A stretch of 64,000 bases of DNA from Thalassobaculum_A sp040219615. GTDB lineage: Bacteria > Pseudomonadota > Alphaproteobacteria > Thalassobaculales > Thalassobaculaceae. How positions within the stretch are numbered: position 1 is the stretch's first letter; each line of letters begins with the position of its first letter. The notes beneath the pieces are model-generated. The model saw nothing but the letters and a program-made list of their open reading frames with translations, did no database searches and was not told the origin of the DNA. The position numbers were made by a program, and so were the translations under genes. The stretch lies in contig NZ_JAVJSE010000017.1 in assembly GCF_040219615.1 (NCBI RefSeq), positions 38,941 through 102,940 of the forward strand, given 5' to 3'. This document shows, piece after piece, positions 53,417 to 61,813 of this stretch.

Positions 53417-54313
53417 TCAGAACGAGATTCCGGCGAACCGCACCAGCCAGATCACCACCGGCAGGCTGACGAAGCCGAGCAGCGACGACAGCACCACCGC
53501 GCCGGCCACCGCCTCCGGGCGGCGGCCGTAGCGCAGCGCGAACAGGTAGCTGAACACGGCGATCGGCATCGACGACTGCAGGATCAGCACGCCGGCGGCG
53601 TCCGGCGGCAGGCCGAAGCCCCAGGCGACCGCGGTGCCGACCCCGAAGCCGATCAGCAGCCGGGCGAGCGCCACCGCCAGGCCGTCGCCGAGCGACCGGA
53701 CCTCCAGCTTGGCCAGCGACACCCCGAGCGCGATCAGCATCACCGGGATGGTGAAGCCGGCCAGCAGGTGCAGGGTCTTGGCGGCGACCGCCGGCACTTC
53801 CCAGTCGAAGGCCATGACCGGCAGGGCCGCGGCCACCGCGTACAGCACCGGCGAGGTCAGCGCCATCCGCAGCGAGGCCCGCCCCGAAGCGATCGCCACG
53901 CCGACCGTGAACTGCAGGATCACCATGGCGGCGAAGAACGAGATCGCCAGCGCCAGCCCCCGGTCGCCGAACGCGAACAGGCAGATCGGCAGCCCCATGT
54001 TGCCGGTGTTCGGGAACATCAGGGCCGGCAGGAAGGTCGCCCGGTCCAGCCTGGCGGCATACAGCCAGGGCAGCGCCAGCACCGCGAAGCCGACGACGGT
54101 GGCCGCCGTCGCCGCCGCCATGATCGCGAAGTCGGCGAGGTTCAGGTCGAGCCGGGTCAGGGTGTCGAACACCAGGCACGGGGTGCCGATCTGGACCGTC
54201 AGCCCGGTCACGGTCTCGCTGTCGAACGCCTTGCCGAGCTTGGCCCAGGTCCAGCCGATGAGGGCGCATACGAAGACCGGGAACACGATTCCCAGGAGAT
54301 CCAGGACGACCAC
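53417..54313 (-). CDS. AEC-family (auxin efflux carrier-like) permease
   Basis: 298 residues from GTG 54313 (GGGGGAAA upstream). About ten membrane helices in two halves; family features include IVFPVFVCALIGWTWAKLG, PALMFPNTGNMGLPICLFAFG with the conserved asparagine-glycine pair, GFTIPVMLIALGVSLAKLE and LQSSMPIAVFSYLFALRYG. Bacterial members move malonate, malate or related acids. Not linked to a metabolic gene here. Confidence 0.9.
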   Translation of the reverse strand: MVVLDLLGIVFPVFVCALIGWTWAKLGKAFDSETVTGLTVQIGTPCLVFDTLTRLDLNLADFAIMAAATAATVVGFAVLALPWLYAARLDRATFLPALMFPNTGNMGLPICLFAFGDRGLALAISFFAAMVILQFTVGVAIASGRASLRMALTSPVLYAVAAALPVMAFDWEVPAVAAKTLHLLAGFTIPVMLIALGVSLAKLEVRSLGDGLAVALARLLIGFGVGTAVAWGFGLPPDAAGVLILQSSMPIAVFSYLFALRYGRRPEAVAGAVVLSSLLGFVSLPVVIWLVRFAGISF

Positions 54314-54444
54314 GCGCTCGTTTCCCCCGCTCCGCCTCGCACCGGCCCGCCACGGGCACCGCACCGTTTCCGCCGCCGCCGTTGCGCCGGCCGGGATTGT
54401 GGGCCAAGTGTCGTGTCGTCTTAACGCGTGCGGGAGGGATTCGC

Positions 54445-55062
54445 ATGATCTTCTATGAGCCGGGCCGCCACAAGGACCAGGGTTTCCGCCACGACCCGTT
54501 CAAGGCCTTCGTGTCGCCCCGGCCGATCGGCTGGATCTCCACGGTCGACGCCGAGGGCCGCACCAACCTGGCGCCGTACAGTTTCTTCAACGCCATGTCG
54601 TTCCTGCCGCCGGTGGTGGTGTTCGGCACCGGCACAAGGTCCGACGGCTCGCCGAAGGACAGCCAGCGCAACGTCGAGGCGACCGGCGAGTTCGTCTGCA
54701 ACATCGTCTCCGAGGCGCTGAAGGAGCAGATGAACAAGACCGCCGTGCACCTGCCGCACGGCGAGGACGAGATGACCCTGGCCGGGCTCGAAGGGGTCGC
54801 CTGCCAGAAGGTGAAGCCGCTGCGCGTGGCCGCCGCCCCGGTGGCGCTGGAGTGCCGCTACCTGCAGACCGTCGAGCTGCCGTCCTGGGATCCGACCCAC
54901 GGCAACTACGCGATCTTCGGCGAGGTGATCGGCGTCCACGTCGACCCGGCGATCGTCGAGGACGGCCTGGTCGACGTCACCCGCTACCGCCCGGTTTCCC
55001 GCCTCGGCTACTTCGACTATGCGACGGTGACCGAGGTGTTCCAGATGTTCCGGCCGGACTGA
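54445..55062 (+). CDS. Flavin reductase-like FMN-binding protein
   Basis: 205 residues from ATG 54445 (GGGAGGG upstream). Split-barrel flavin fold: FKAFVSPRPIGWISTVDAEG, NLAPYSFFNAMSFLPPVVVF, DSQRNVEATGEFVCNIVSEA and SRLGYFDYATVTEVF. Relatives reduce flavin for oxygenases or act alone with unknown substrates. Divergent from the AEC gene, convergent with dxs. Confidence 0.88.
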   Translation: MIFYEPGRHKDQGFRHDPFKAFVSPRPIGWISTVDAEGRTNLAPYSFFNAMSFLPPVVVFGTGTRSDGSPKDSQRNVEATGEFVCNIVSEALKEQMNKTAVHLPHGEDEMTLAGLEGVACQKVKPLRVAAAPVALECRYLQTVELPSWDPTHGNYAIFGEVIGVHVDPAIVEDGLVDVTRYRPVSRLGYFDYATVTEVFQMFRPD

Positions 55063-55099
55063 GGCGGCCCGGGAGACCGACCTTCAGGCCCGGGCCGCC
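55063..55099. terminator. GC-rich hairpin between convergent flavin-reductase and dxs genes
   Basis: GGCGGCCCGGG at 55063-55073 pairs with CCCGGGCCGCC at 55089-55099 across a 15-base loop. The right arm overlaps the last codons of dxs. Could act in both directions; no T-tracts. Confidence 0.4.
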
Positions 55100-57000
55100 G
55101 CCTCGGCGTCCTTGCCGAGCGCCAGCAGGGCCGTGGCCACGATCCCGGCGGCGTCGAGGCCGGCCTGGGCGTACTGCACCTCGGGCTTCTCGTGGTCGAT
55201 GAAACGGTCGGGCAGGGTCATCGGCCGCACCACCAGGCCGCGGTCCAGCAGGCCCTCGCTCGCCAGGTAGTGCAGCACCTGGGCGGAGAACCCGCCGATC
55301 GAGCCTTCCTCGACGGTGATCAGCACGGCGTGCTCGGCCGCCAGCCGGCGGATCAGCGCGGTGTCGACCGGCTTGGCGAAGCGGGCGTCGGCGACCGTGG
55401 TCGACAGCCCGCGCGACGCCAGCTCGTCGGCCGCCGTCAGGCATTCCTGCAGCCGTCCGCCGAGCGACAGCAGCGCCACCGACGTGCCCTCGCGCACGAC
55501 CCGGCCGCGGCCGATCTCCAGCGGCGTGCCGCGCGCCGGCAGCTCGACCCCGACGCCCTCGCCGCGCGGGTAGCGCACCGCGCTCGGGCCGTCGTCGATC
55601 GCCGCCGCGGTGGCCACCATGTGCACCAGCTCGGCCTCGTCCGACGGCGCCATGATCACGAAGCCCGGCAGGCAGCCGAGATAGGCGAGGTCGAACGACC
55701 CGGCATGGGTGGCGCCGTCGGCGCCGACCAGCCCGGCCCGGTCGATGGCGAAGCGCACCGGCAGCCCCTGGATCGCCACGTCGTGCACGACCTGGTCGTA
55801 GCCGCGCTGCAGGAAGGTCGAGTAGATGGCGCAGAACGGCTTCATGCCCTCGGTCGCCATGCCGGCGGCGAAGGTCACGGCGTGCTGCTCGGCGATGCCG
55901 ACGTCGAAGCTGCGGTCCGGGAACCGTTTCGCGAACCGGTCGAGGCCGGTGCCCGACGGCATGGCGGCGGTGATCGCCACGATCCGCTCGTCGGCCTCGG
56001 CCTCGGCGCTCAGGCTTTCGGCGAACACATGGGTGTAGGACGGCGCGTTGGCCTTCGGCTTGGTCTGGGCGCCGGTGACCAGGTCGAACTTGGCGACTGC
56101 GTGATACTTCTCGGCGCTGGCCTCAGGGAACGGATGGCCGCGGCCCTTCTCGGTGACCACATGCAGCAGCACCGGCCCGTCGCCGGGGGTATCGCGCAGG
56201 TTCTTCAGCACCGGCAGCAGGTGCTCGAGGTTGTGGCCGTCGACCGGGCCGACGTACAGGAATCCGAGCTCCTCGAACAGGGTGCCGCCGGTCACCAGGC
56301 CGCGGGCGAACTCCTCGGCGCGCCTGGCGGTGCGCTCCAGCGGCTTCGGCAGGTGCTGGGCGACCTGCTTCGCCAGGTGCCGCAGCGACCGGTAGGAGCG
56401 CGACGAGACGATCTGCGAGAGATAGGCGCTCATGGCGCCGACCGCCGGGGCGATCGACATGTCGTTGTCGTTGAGGATCACGATCAGCCGGCTGTCGGAC
56501 GAGCCGGCGTTGTTCATCGCTTCGTAGGCCATGCCGGCGCTCATGGCGCCGTCGCCGATCACCGCCAGCACGTTGAACTTCTCGCCCTTCAGGTCGCGGG
56601 CGACCGCCATGCCGAGGCCGGCCGAGATCGAGGTCGAGGAATGCGCCGCGCCGAACGGGTCGTACTCGCTTTCCGAGCGGCGGGTGAAGCCACTCAGGCC
56701 GCCGCCCTGGCGCAGGGTGCGGATCCGGTCGCGCCGGCCGGTGAGGATCTTGTGCGGATAGGCCTGGTGACCGACGTCCCAGATCAGCTTGTCGCGCGGC
56801 GCGTCGAACACGTGATGCAGCGCAACCGTCAGCTCGACCACGCCGAGCCCGGCGCCGAGATGCCCGCCGGTGACCGAGACCGCGTCGATGGTCTCGCGCC
56901 GCAGCTCGCCGGCGAGCTGCTTGAGCTGGGCGACGTCGAGCCCCTTGAGGTCGGCGGGGATCCGGACCTCGTCCAGCAGTGGTGTCATGCTCTCGGCCAT
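55084..57000 (-). CDS. dxs: 1-deoxy-D-xylulose-5-phosphate synthase
   Basis: First enzyme of the methylerythritol phosphate route; thiamine diphosphate-dependent. 638 residues from ATG 57000 (AAGGA upstream; another ATG is at residue 5). Seen: GGHLGAGLGVVELTVALHHV, DVGHQAYPHKILTGRRD, the TPP motif VIGDGAMSAGMAYEAMNNAG with NDN following, AEQHAVTFAAGMATEGMKPF, and DRAGLVGADGATHAGSFDLAYL. Third gene of xseB-ispA-dxs, the usual alphaproteobacterial order. Confidence 0.97.
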   Translation of the reverse strand: MAESMTPLLDEVRIPADLKGLDVAQLKQLAGELRRETIDAVSVTGGHLGAGLGVVELTVALHHVFDAPRDKLIWDVGHQAYPHKILTGRRDRIRTLRQGGGLSGFTRRSESEYDPFGAAHSSTSISAGLGMAVARDLKGEKFNVLAVIGDGAMSAGMAYEAMNNAGSSDSRLIVILNDNDMSIAPAVGAMSAYLSQIVSSRSYRSLRHLAKQVAQHLPKPLERTARRAEEFARGLVTGGTLFEELGFLYVGPVDGHNLEHLLPVLKNLRDTPGDGPVLLHVVTEKGRGHPFPEASAEKYHAVAKFDLVTGAQTKPKANAPSYTHVFAESLSAEAEADERIVAITAAMPSGTGLDRFAKRFPDRSFDVGIAEQHAVTFAAGMATEGMKPFCAIYSTFLQRGYDQVVHDVAIQGLPVRFAIDRAGLVGADGATHAGSFDLAYLGCLPGFVIMAPSDEAELVHMVATAAAIDDGPSAVRYPRGEGVGVELPARGTPLEIGRGRVVREGTSVALLSLGGRLQECLTAADELASRGLSTTVADARFAKPVDTALIRRLAAEHAVLITVEEGSIGGFSAQVLHYLASEGLLDRGLVVRPMTLPDRFIDHEKPEVQYAQAGLDAAGIVATALLALGKDAEAAARA

Positions 57001-57008
57001 CCCCAATC

Positions 57009-57053
57009 CTTCAGTCCGTCGGCCTTCAGTCCGTCGGCCTTCACTTCGTCCGC
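57009..57053. repeat. 15-bp tandem repeat at the ispA-dxs junction
   Basis: CTTCAGTCCGTCGGC occurs at 57009-57023 and 57024-57038, with a degenerate third unit at 57039-57053 that covers the ispA stop. On minus each unit carries CTGAAGG, so the dxs ribosome site lies in the last copy. Confidence 0.85.
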
Positions 57054-57943
57054 GCGACCACGAAGCGCGCAGCCTCTCTCAGAAGATCCGCCTTCTCGTC
57101 GAACACGTCGAGGGCCCTGATGGCCTGGTCGATCAGCAGTCCGGCCTGGGCGCGGGCCCGCTCGGCGCCGAGAATCGACACGAAGGTCGCCTTGCCGGCC
57201 TCCGCATCGCGGCCGGTCGGCTTGCCGACCCACTGGGAGTCGCCTTGGGCGTCCAGCAGGTCGTCGACGATCTGGAACGCCAGGCCGAACTCCTGCGCGT
57301 AGTTGTGCAGCGCCATATAGGCCCGGTACGAGCCCTTGCCCAGGACCGCCCCGGCGACCGCCGAGAACGCGAACATCTCGCCGGTCTTCAGGCGCTGCAG
57401 CCGGGTGACGGCGCCGATGTCCATCTCGGCCTTCCCGGCCAGCAGATCGATCATCTGGCCGCCGCACATGCCGTGCCCGCCCGACGCCCGCGCCAGTTCG
57501 CGTACCAGTTCGACCCGGACCGCCGGATCCGAGTGGGTCTCCGGCACCGCCAGCACCTCGAAGGCCAGCGCCTGCAGCGCGTCGCCCGCCAGAATCGCCG
57601 TCGCCTCGTCGAACTTGGCATGGCAGCTCGGCCGGCCGCGCCGCATGTCGGCGTCGTCCATCGCCGGCAGGTCGTCGTGGATCAGCGAATAGGTATGCAT
57701 GAACTCGACGGCGGCCGCCACCCGGGCGGCACACCGGCGGTCGACCCCGAACAGCCGGGACGACTGCATCACCAGGAACGGTCGCAGCCGCTTGCCGCCG
57801 GCGAACGCGGAATGCCGCATCGCCTCGTACAGCCGCGCCTCCGGTCCGTCCGGTTGCGGAAGCAACAGGTCCATCATGCGCTCGATGTCCTCGGCGCACT
57901 CCGCCAGCGCAGCCTGCAGCCCGTTCATCTCAGACACCACCAT
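57041..57943 (-). CDS. ispA: Farnesyl diphosphate synthase-type polyprenyl synthetase
   Basis: 300 residues. Chain-elongating prenyltransferase using IPP and DMAPP. First aspartate motif LIHDDLPAMDDADMRRG, second FQIVDDLLDAQGD; GGKRLRPFLV at the front binds diphosphate; KATFVSILGAERAR is near the end. Starts 4 bases after the xseB stop. Product length (C15) is inferred from family and operon. Confidence 0.95.
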   Translation of the reverse strand: MVVSEMNGLQAALAECAEDIERMMDLLLPQPDGPEARLYEAMRHSAFAGGKRLRPFLVMQSSRLFGVDRRCAARVAAAVEFMHTYSLIHDDLPAMDDADMRRGRPSCHAKFDEATAILAGDALQALAFEVLAVPETHSDPAVRVELVRELARASGGHGMCGGQMIDLLAGKAEMDIGAVTRLQRLKTGEMFAFSAVAGAVLGKGSYRAYMALHNYAQEFGLAFQIVDDLLDAQGDSQWVGKPTGRDAEAGKATFVSILGAERARAQAGLLIDQAIRALDVFDEKADLLREAARFVVARTK

Positions 57944-57947
57944 CGGG

Positions 57948-58202
57948 TCAGCCGTCGAGGCCGGTTGTCCCGGCCGGCTGGCCGCTGTCGTCGAGCTTGA
58001 TCTTCTCGACCTTCAGCCGGGCCTCCTCGAGCTTGGCCTGACAATATTTCTTCAGCTTGGCTCCACGCTCATAGGCGGCGATGGCATCGTCCAGCGAACC
58101 CTGGCCTCGCTCCAGGGTCTCCACGATGCGCTCCAGTTCCTTGAGCGCGTCCTCGAAGCTCATGGCCTCGGGGTCGGTCCCGGCTGCGGTTTCGGTCGTC
58201 AC
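57948..58202 (-). CDS. xseB: Exodeoxyribonuclease VII small subunit
   Basis: 84 residues from GTG 58202 with GGAGGG upstream; ATG 58163 would give a form 13 residues shorter. The whole protein is the XseB helical hairpin: MSFEDALKELERIVETLERG, then SLDDAIAAYERGAKLKKYCQ. Subunit of the single-strand nuclease ExoVII; the large subunit gene is elsewhere. First gene of the isoprenoid operon. Confidence 0.95.
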   Translation of the reverse strand: MTTETAAGTDPEAMSFEDALKELERIVETLERGQGSLDDAIAAYERGAKLKKYCQAKLEEARLKVEKIKLDDSGQPAGTTGLDG

Positions 58203-58367
58203 GGCATCCCTCCGAAAGAGCCGCGGAGTGTATTCATCGGCCGATGGCGAAACAAGGGCGGCGGGCCGCGACCGAGCGCCACTGTTCGGGTCGCCTGGCC
58301 TCAAGCCGTCGCTTGTCGACCGCAGTGCGAGATGAGAGTATTCACCCCCGCCACTAGGGATTGCTCC

Positions 58368-59000
58368 GTGATCCGATTTCTCAAGCGCTCCACCGGGCAG
58401 AATCTCGTTCACCGTCTCAAGGAAGACATCGGCGACCCGGCGATGGCGCAGCTCCTCGATTCGTGGCTGCGGGTCGCACCGGACGACGGGCTGCCGGACA
58501 AGGCGCTGTTCGATCCCCTGGACCATCCGACGCTGCTGCCACGGATGTGGATCTACGAACTGATGCCGGACAGAAGCGATTTCGTGTGCCGCCTGTCGGG
58601 CGAGGAGATCCGGCACGTCTGGGGACAGACCAACAAGGGAATGACACTGTCCCGGCTCTCGTCGCCGCAGCATTTCCGGCCGGGACACCGGCGTTGGCTG
58701 TACTGCGTGACCGCCCCGGCCGTGTTGCTGGGACGCTCGATCGAACAGGAGCGGTTCGTCGTCCATCGGCTGTCCTTGCCGTTCACCGACAATACCGGCC
58801 GGCGCTATCTCATCGGCGCCAGCCGATACGACTTCGACCATATCGACCCGTATGCCGACCGCGACCCGTTTCGATACTCGCAGTACGCCGTCGCCGTTCG
58901 CGCAGTCGATCTGATCCGATCGGCGAGAGACCAGGAGGATGACGGTCAGGCCGCCAGCAGCTCCCGCACGTGGGCGGCGCAGGCCTCGCCGAGAGCATGA
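58368..59000 (+). CDS. PAS-domain protein (PAS_5/DUF-type)
   Basis: 210 residues from GTG 58368 with AGGGA upstream; ATG 58332 is a possible longer start. The pattern DHPTLLPRMWIYELMPDRSD, FVCRLSGEEIRHVWGQTNKG and RRYLIGASRYDF resembles the short PAS-like proteins common in Rhodospirillales, which stand alone without output domain. The last 18 codons run antiparallel over the 3' end of the deacetylase gene (55-base overlap). Confidence 0.75.
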   Translation: MIRFLKRSTGQNLVHRLKEDIGDPAMAQLLDSWLRVAPDDGLPDKALFDPLDHPTLLPRMWIYELMPDRSDFVCRLSGEEIRHVWGQTNKGMTLSRLSSPQHFRPGHRRWLYCVTAPAVLLGRSIEQERFVVHRLSLPFTDNTGRRYLIGASRYDFDHIDPYADRDPFRYSQYAVAVRAVDLIRSARDQEDDGQAASSSRTWAAQASPRA

Positions 59001-59872
59001 AGGTCGTAGCCGCCCTCCAGGCATGACACCACCCGGCCGTCGCACAGCATGTCGGCCACCCTGATCAGTTCACGGGTCGCCCAGGCGAAGTCCTCGGTCT
59101 CCAGCGCGACCGACGCCAACGGATCGTCGACATGGGCGTCGAAGCCGGCCGAGATGATCAGCAGGTCCGGGTGGAAGTCGATCAGGGCCGGCACCACCAC
59201 CTCGCCGATGGCATGCCGGAACTCGGCCCCGCCGGCCATCGGGCGAAGCGGCACGTTCAGGATGTTGCCGACCCCGCGCTCGCCCGGGGCGCCGGTACCC
59301 GGATACAACGGCACCTGGTGGGTCGAGGCGTAGAACAGACTGCCGTCGGCCTCGAACGCCGCCTGGGTACCGTTGCCGTGGTGGACGTCGAAGTCGACCA
59401 CCGCGACGTGCCGCAGGCCGTGTACGGCGCGGGCATGAGCGGCAGCGACCGCGACATTGTTGAAGAAGCAGAACCCCATGGCGCGGGTCGGCTCGGCGTG
59501 ATGGCCCGGCGGTCGGGTCGCGCAGAACGCGTTGCGGGCCTCACCGGCCAGGACGGCATCGACCGCGGCGATCGCCGCCCCCGCGGCGCGCAGCGCGGCA
59601 TCGCCGGTGCCGGGCGACATGAAGGTGTCGGCGTCGATCGCCGCCATGCCCTCGGCCGGCACCGACGCCAGGATCTTCCGCACATGGGCCTCGGGATGCA
59701 CCCGGGCGATCTGCTCGATGCTGGCCTCCGGCGCCTCGCGCCGCTCCAGCGCCGCGAACTCCGGCCCGGCGAGCGCCATCAGCACCGACTTCAGACGGGC
59801 CGGGTGCTCCGGGTGCATGCGGCCCGGATCGTGTGCGAAGCAGGCCTCGTGGGTGAACAGCAGAGTCGTCAT
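58946..59872 (-). CDS. Histone-deacetylase-family amidohydrolase
   Basis: 308 residues from ATG 59872; an in-frame GTG at 59881 is less likely. Zinc amidohydrolase of the acetoin-utilisation/acetylpolyamine group: RPPGHHAEPTRAMGFCFFNN with the catalytic His pair, VAVVDFDVHHGNGTQAAF with Asp and His zinc ligands, LIISAGFDAHVDDPLA with the third, and SCLEGGYDLHALGEA near the end. Substrate unknown. Confidence 0.94.
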   Translation of the reverse strand: MTTLLFTHEACFAHDPGRMHPEHPARLKSVLMALAGPEFAALERREAPEASIEQIARVHPEAHVRKILASVPAEGMAAIDADTFMSPGTGDAALRAAGAAIAAVDAVLAGEARNAFCATRPPGHHAEPTRAMGFCFFNNVAVAAAHARAVHGLRHVAVVDFDVHHGNGTQAAFEADGSLFYASTHQVPLYPGTGAPGERGVGNILNVPLRPMAGGAEFRHAIGEVVVPALIDFHPDLLIISAGFDAHVDDPLASVALETEDFAWATRELIRVADMLCDGRVVSCLEGGYDLHALGEACAAHVRELLAA

Positions 59873-59935
59873 GGCAACCACCGTAGCATGGCCGAAAGAT
59901 GCTGACAGCTGCCACCGGCGAGCCCGGTGACGCCG

Positions 59936-60754
59936 TCAGTCGGCCGCGTCTGCCAGCAGCCGGCGGCGGCGGCCGAGCGGCATCGGAAGGTCGAAACGCA
60001 CCAGGCGCTCCGGGCACAACCGGCAGATCTCCTCCTCCTCCCGCGCAAAGAAGGCGTCGAGTTCGGCATCGCCGGCCGACGGCTCAAGCGGCATGTACCC
60101 GCCGAACAGCGCATGCGCCGACGGGTCGGCACGGCGGGTCTGCGACACCAGCTCGAAATAGGCAGCCGGTGCGCACTTCCACAGCATGCCATCGTGCAAC
60201 TGCGTGCAGTACTTGCCCATGCAGGCCTTCCAAGCCCGGCGCGCATCGCTGTCACAGAACCGGATCGCCTCGTCGTCGGCCTCGTAGCGCCGGGTCCAGA
60301 AGCGGCTGGCCTCGGTCATGTGCACGTTCACCCCATGGTTCTGCCGCCATTCGCCGACCAGCGCCCGGACCGGCTCGAACCGGCGCTGGAACGCCTCGGA
60401 CGCGTGGTGCGACGAGACGACCAGGGTGGAGCGCTTCGCCCGCGACAATACTTCCGGCAGGCGCGGATGACGGTGCAGGAAGAAGCCGTTGGTCACGACC
60501 CGGATGTGGCTGTTCGGCCAGCATTGCACCGCCGCCTCGACGATTTCGACGAACTCCCGGTTCATGGTGGGCTCGCCGCCCAGGACGGAGAACGACGCGG
60601 GCTCCAGGCGGTCCCGCCAGGCGTTCATCCATGACAGGCAATCGTCCGCCGACGGCCCGCCGCGCAGGTCCAGCGACGAGAAGTGGGAACAGCTCTCGCA
60701 GGCCAGGTTGCAGCCGTGCCACGCATGTATCTCGAGATTGCGTATCGGCTTCAT
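59936..60754 (-). CDS. Radical SAM protein with C-terminal cysteine cluster
   Basis: 272 residues from ATG 60754. The first residues MKPIRNLEIHAWHGCNLAC and then ESC give the CxxxCxxC iron-sulphur/SAM site, followed by FSVLGGEPTMNREF (GGEP). Later cysteines in CMGKYC, KCAPA and EEICRLCPE suggest an auxiliary cluster as in SPASM/Twitch proteins. The N-terminus without an extension is chosen because GGAAGC precedes it and upstream in-frame sequence looks non-coding. No peptide precursor gene is seen nearby; relatives occur in cell-surface sugar loci. Function open. Confidence 0.85.
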   Translation of the reverse strand: MKPIRNLEIHAWHGCNLACESCSHFSSLDLRGGPSADDCLSWMNAWRDRLEPASFSVLGGEPTMNREFVEIVEAAVQCWPNSHIRVVTNGFFLHRHPRLPEVLSRAKRSTLVVSSHHASEAFQRRFEPVRALVGEWRQNHGVNVHMTEASRFWTRRYEADDEAIRFCDSDARRAWKACMGKYCTQLHDGMLWKCAPAAYFELVSQTRRADPSAHALFGGYMPLEPSAGDAELDAFFAREEEEICRLCPERLVRFDLPMPLGRRRRLLADAAD

Positions 60755-61050
60755 GCTTCCGTGCCCCGAAAGGTCGCCCCGACGGATCCGATCCAGACAT
60801 CCACGACGCCGCCAAACCAGACACGCCTCGACCGGCGCGTTCACGCGCCCACCCAACCGGCGGCAAGGAGCAGTTCTTTGCTGTGAATCCGGACCGCGTC
60901 GATCCGGCTGAGTGACGGCGGCAGAAACGGAAATGCGGAAGCGCCCCCAAGCGTCCCCTACACCCCTGCGGTCAGCCTAACCCTGCGCATTATTGTGTGA
61001 CAAGCTTCGCCGCGGGCGGTTGTGGCTGACTCACGATCTGTCCGGATTTT
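60755..61050. other. Intergenic stretch without recognised features
   Basis: About 296 bases between the radical SAM gene and the transposase gene. I see no tRNA, hairpin with T-run, or copy of the palindromic repeat. Composition drops toward the right end (GGATTTTTTAATC near 61041). Confidence 0.5.
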
Positions 61051-61731
61051 TTAATCTGGTGACAGTGCACTCATCTCCGGCTTCGGCCCCGGCCTCCCGG
61101 GCTTGAGGCGACGGCCGGTCAGCGCCTCCAGGCGGCCGAGGAATTCGTCGTCGCCGACCGGCCGCCCGATGCTCTCGGCCCGCCGCAGCGCCCGGAACTC
61201 GTCGGCGGCGTCGCCGGCCGCCAGCAGCCCCGCGAAGTCCGGGTAGCGCTCGCGCACCGGCGCCGTGTCGGTCACCCCGTCACCGGCGGCCCCTGCGAGC
61301 TGGGCGTGCACGCTCGACCACGGCCAGTCCTCCGGCCGCGCGGCGAGACCGGCCCGCACCGGATTGCCCGCGACGTAGCGCAGCGCCGCCAGCAGGTGCG
61401 GCTCGTCCATCGCCACGCAGCCGAACCGGCCCTGCCAGAAATGCCCGCTGCGCCCGAGCCGCGCGTGGATCCGCCCGGCATGGGCGCGGTGCACCTTCGC
61501 CAGTGCCCGCCGCAGGCCGTCCTCGTCGGACGGCGTGAGGATCAGATGGACGTGGTTCGGCATCAGCACCCAGGCCCACACCGCGACCCCGGCCGCGCGG
61601 CACTCGGCGCCGAGCCGGTCGCGGTAGAAGCGATAGTCGTCATCGTCGAAGAAAGTCCGCGCCCGGCCGTTGCCACGCTGGGTGACGTGGTGCGGGATGC
61701 CTGGGATCACCGTGCGTGCCATGCGAGCCAT
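61051..61731 (-). CDS. REP-associated tyrosine transposase (RAYT, IS200-like Y1)
   Basis: 226 residues. Y1 transposase fold: PGIPHHVTQRGN opening, FYRDRLGAECRAAG, the HUH metal motif in MPNHVHLILTPS, GRSGHFWQGRFGCVA, and the catalytic tyrosine in ALRYVAGNPVRAGL. RAYTs are single-copy genes thought to move REP palindromes rather than themselves. The last codons (SALSPD) are written in a 17-base repeat whose inverted copy lies 38 bases upstream of the start. Confidence 0.93.
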   Translation of the reverse strand: MARMARTVIPGIPHHVTQRGNGRARTFFDDDDYRFYRDRLGAECRAAGVAVWAWVLMPNHVHLILTPSDEDGLRRALAKVHRAHAGRIHARLGRSGHFWQGRFGCVAMDEPHLLAALRYVAGNPVRAGLAARPEDWPWSSVHAQLAGAAGDGVTDTAPVRERYPDFAGLLAAGDAADEFRALRRAESIGRPVGDDEFLGRLEALTGRRLKPGRPGPKPEMSALSPD

Positions 61732-61786
61732 CGGCGGATCCTGTCATGGGCGCTCGGACCCGTCAATTAAATGCACTGTCACCGGA
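61055..61786. mobile_element. RAYT gene bracketed by inverted repeats
   Basis: Left arm TCTGGTGACAGTGCACT at 61055-61071 and right arm AATGCACTGTCACCGGA at 61770-61786, inverted with 15 of 17 bases matching. The arms enclose the transposase coding region nearly exactly. They do not resemble the dispersed palindrome family of this window. Confidence 0.7.
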
Positions 61787-61813
61787 ACTTGACACCGCCT
61801 GTTGCGACTGCCC

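Noticed and set aside
60755..61050. tRNA or small RNA in the largest gene-free gap
   Set aside because: No cloverleaf pairing, no TTCGA-type T loop with flanking stems, and no terminator with a T-run was found.
61051..61731. RAYT as the mobiliser of the eight-copy palindrome family
   Set aside because: The RAYT flanks share no sequence with GTGGGTTCCGG or CCGGAATGACG. Coexistence alone is not evidence.
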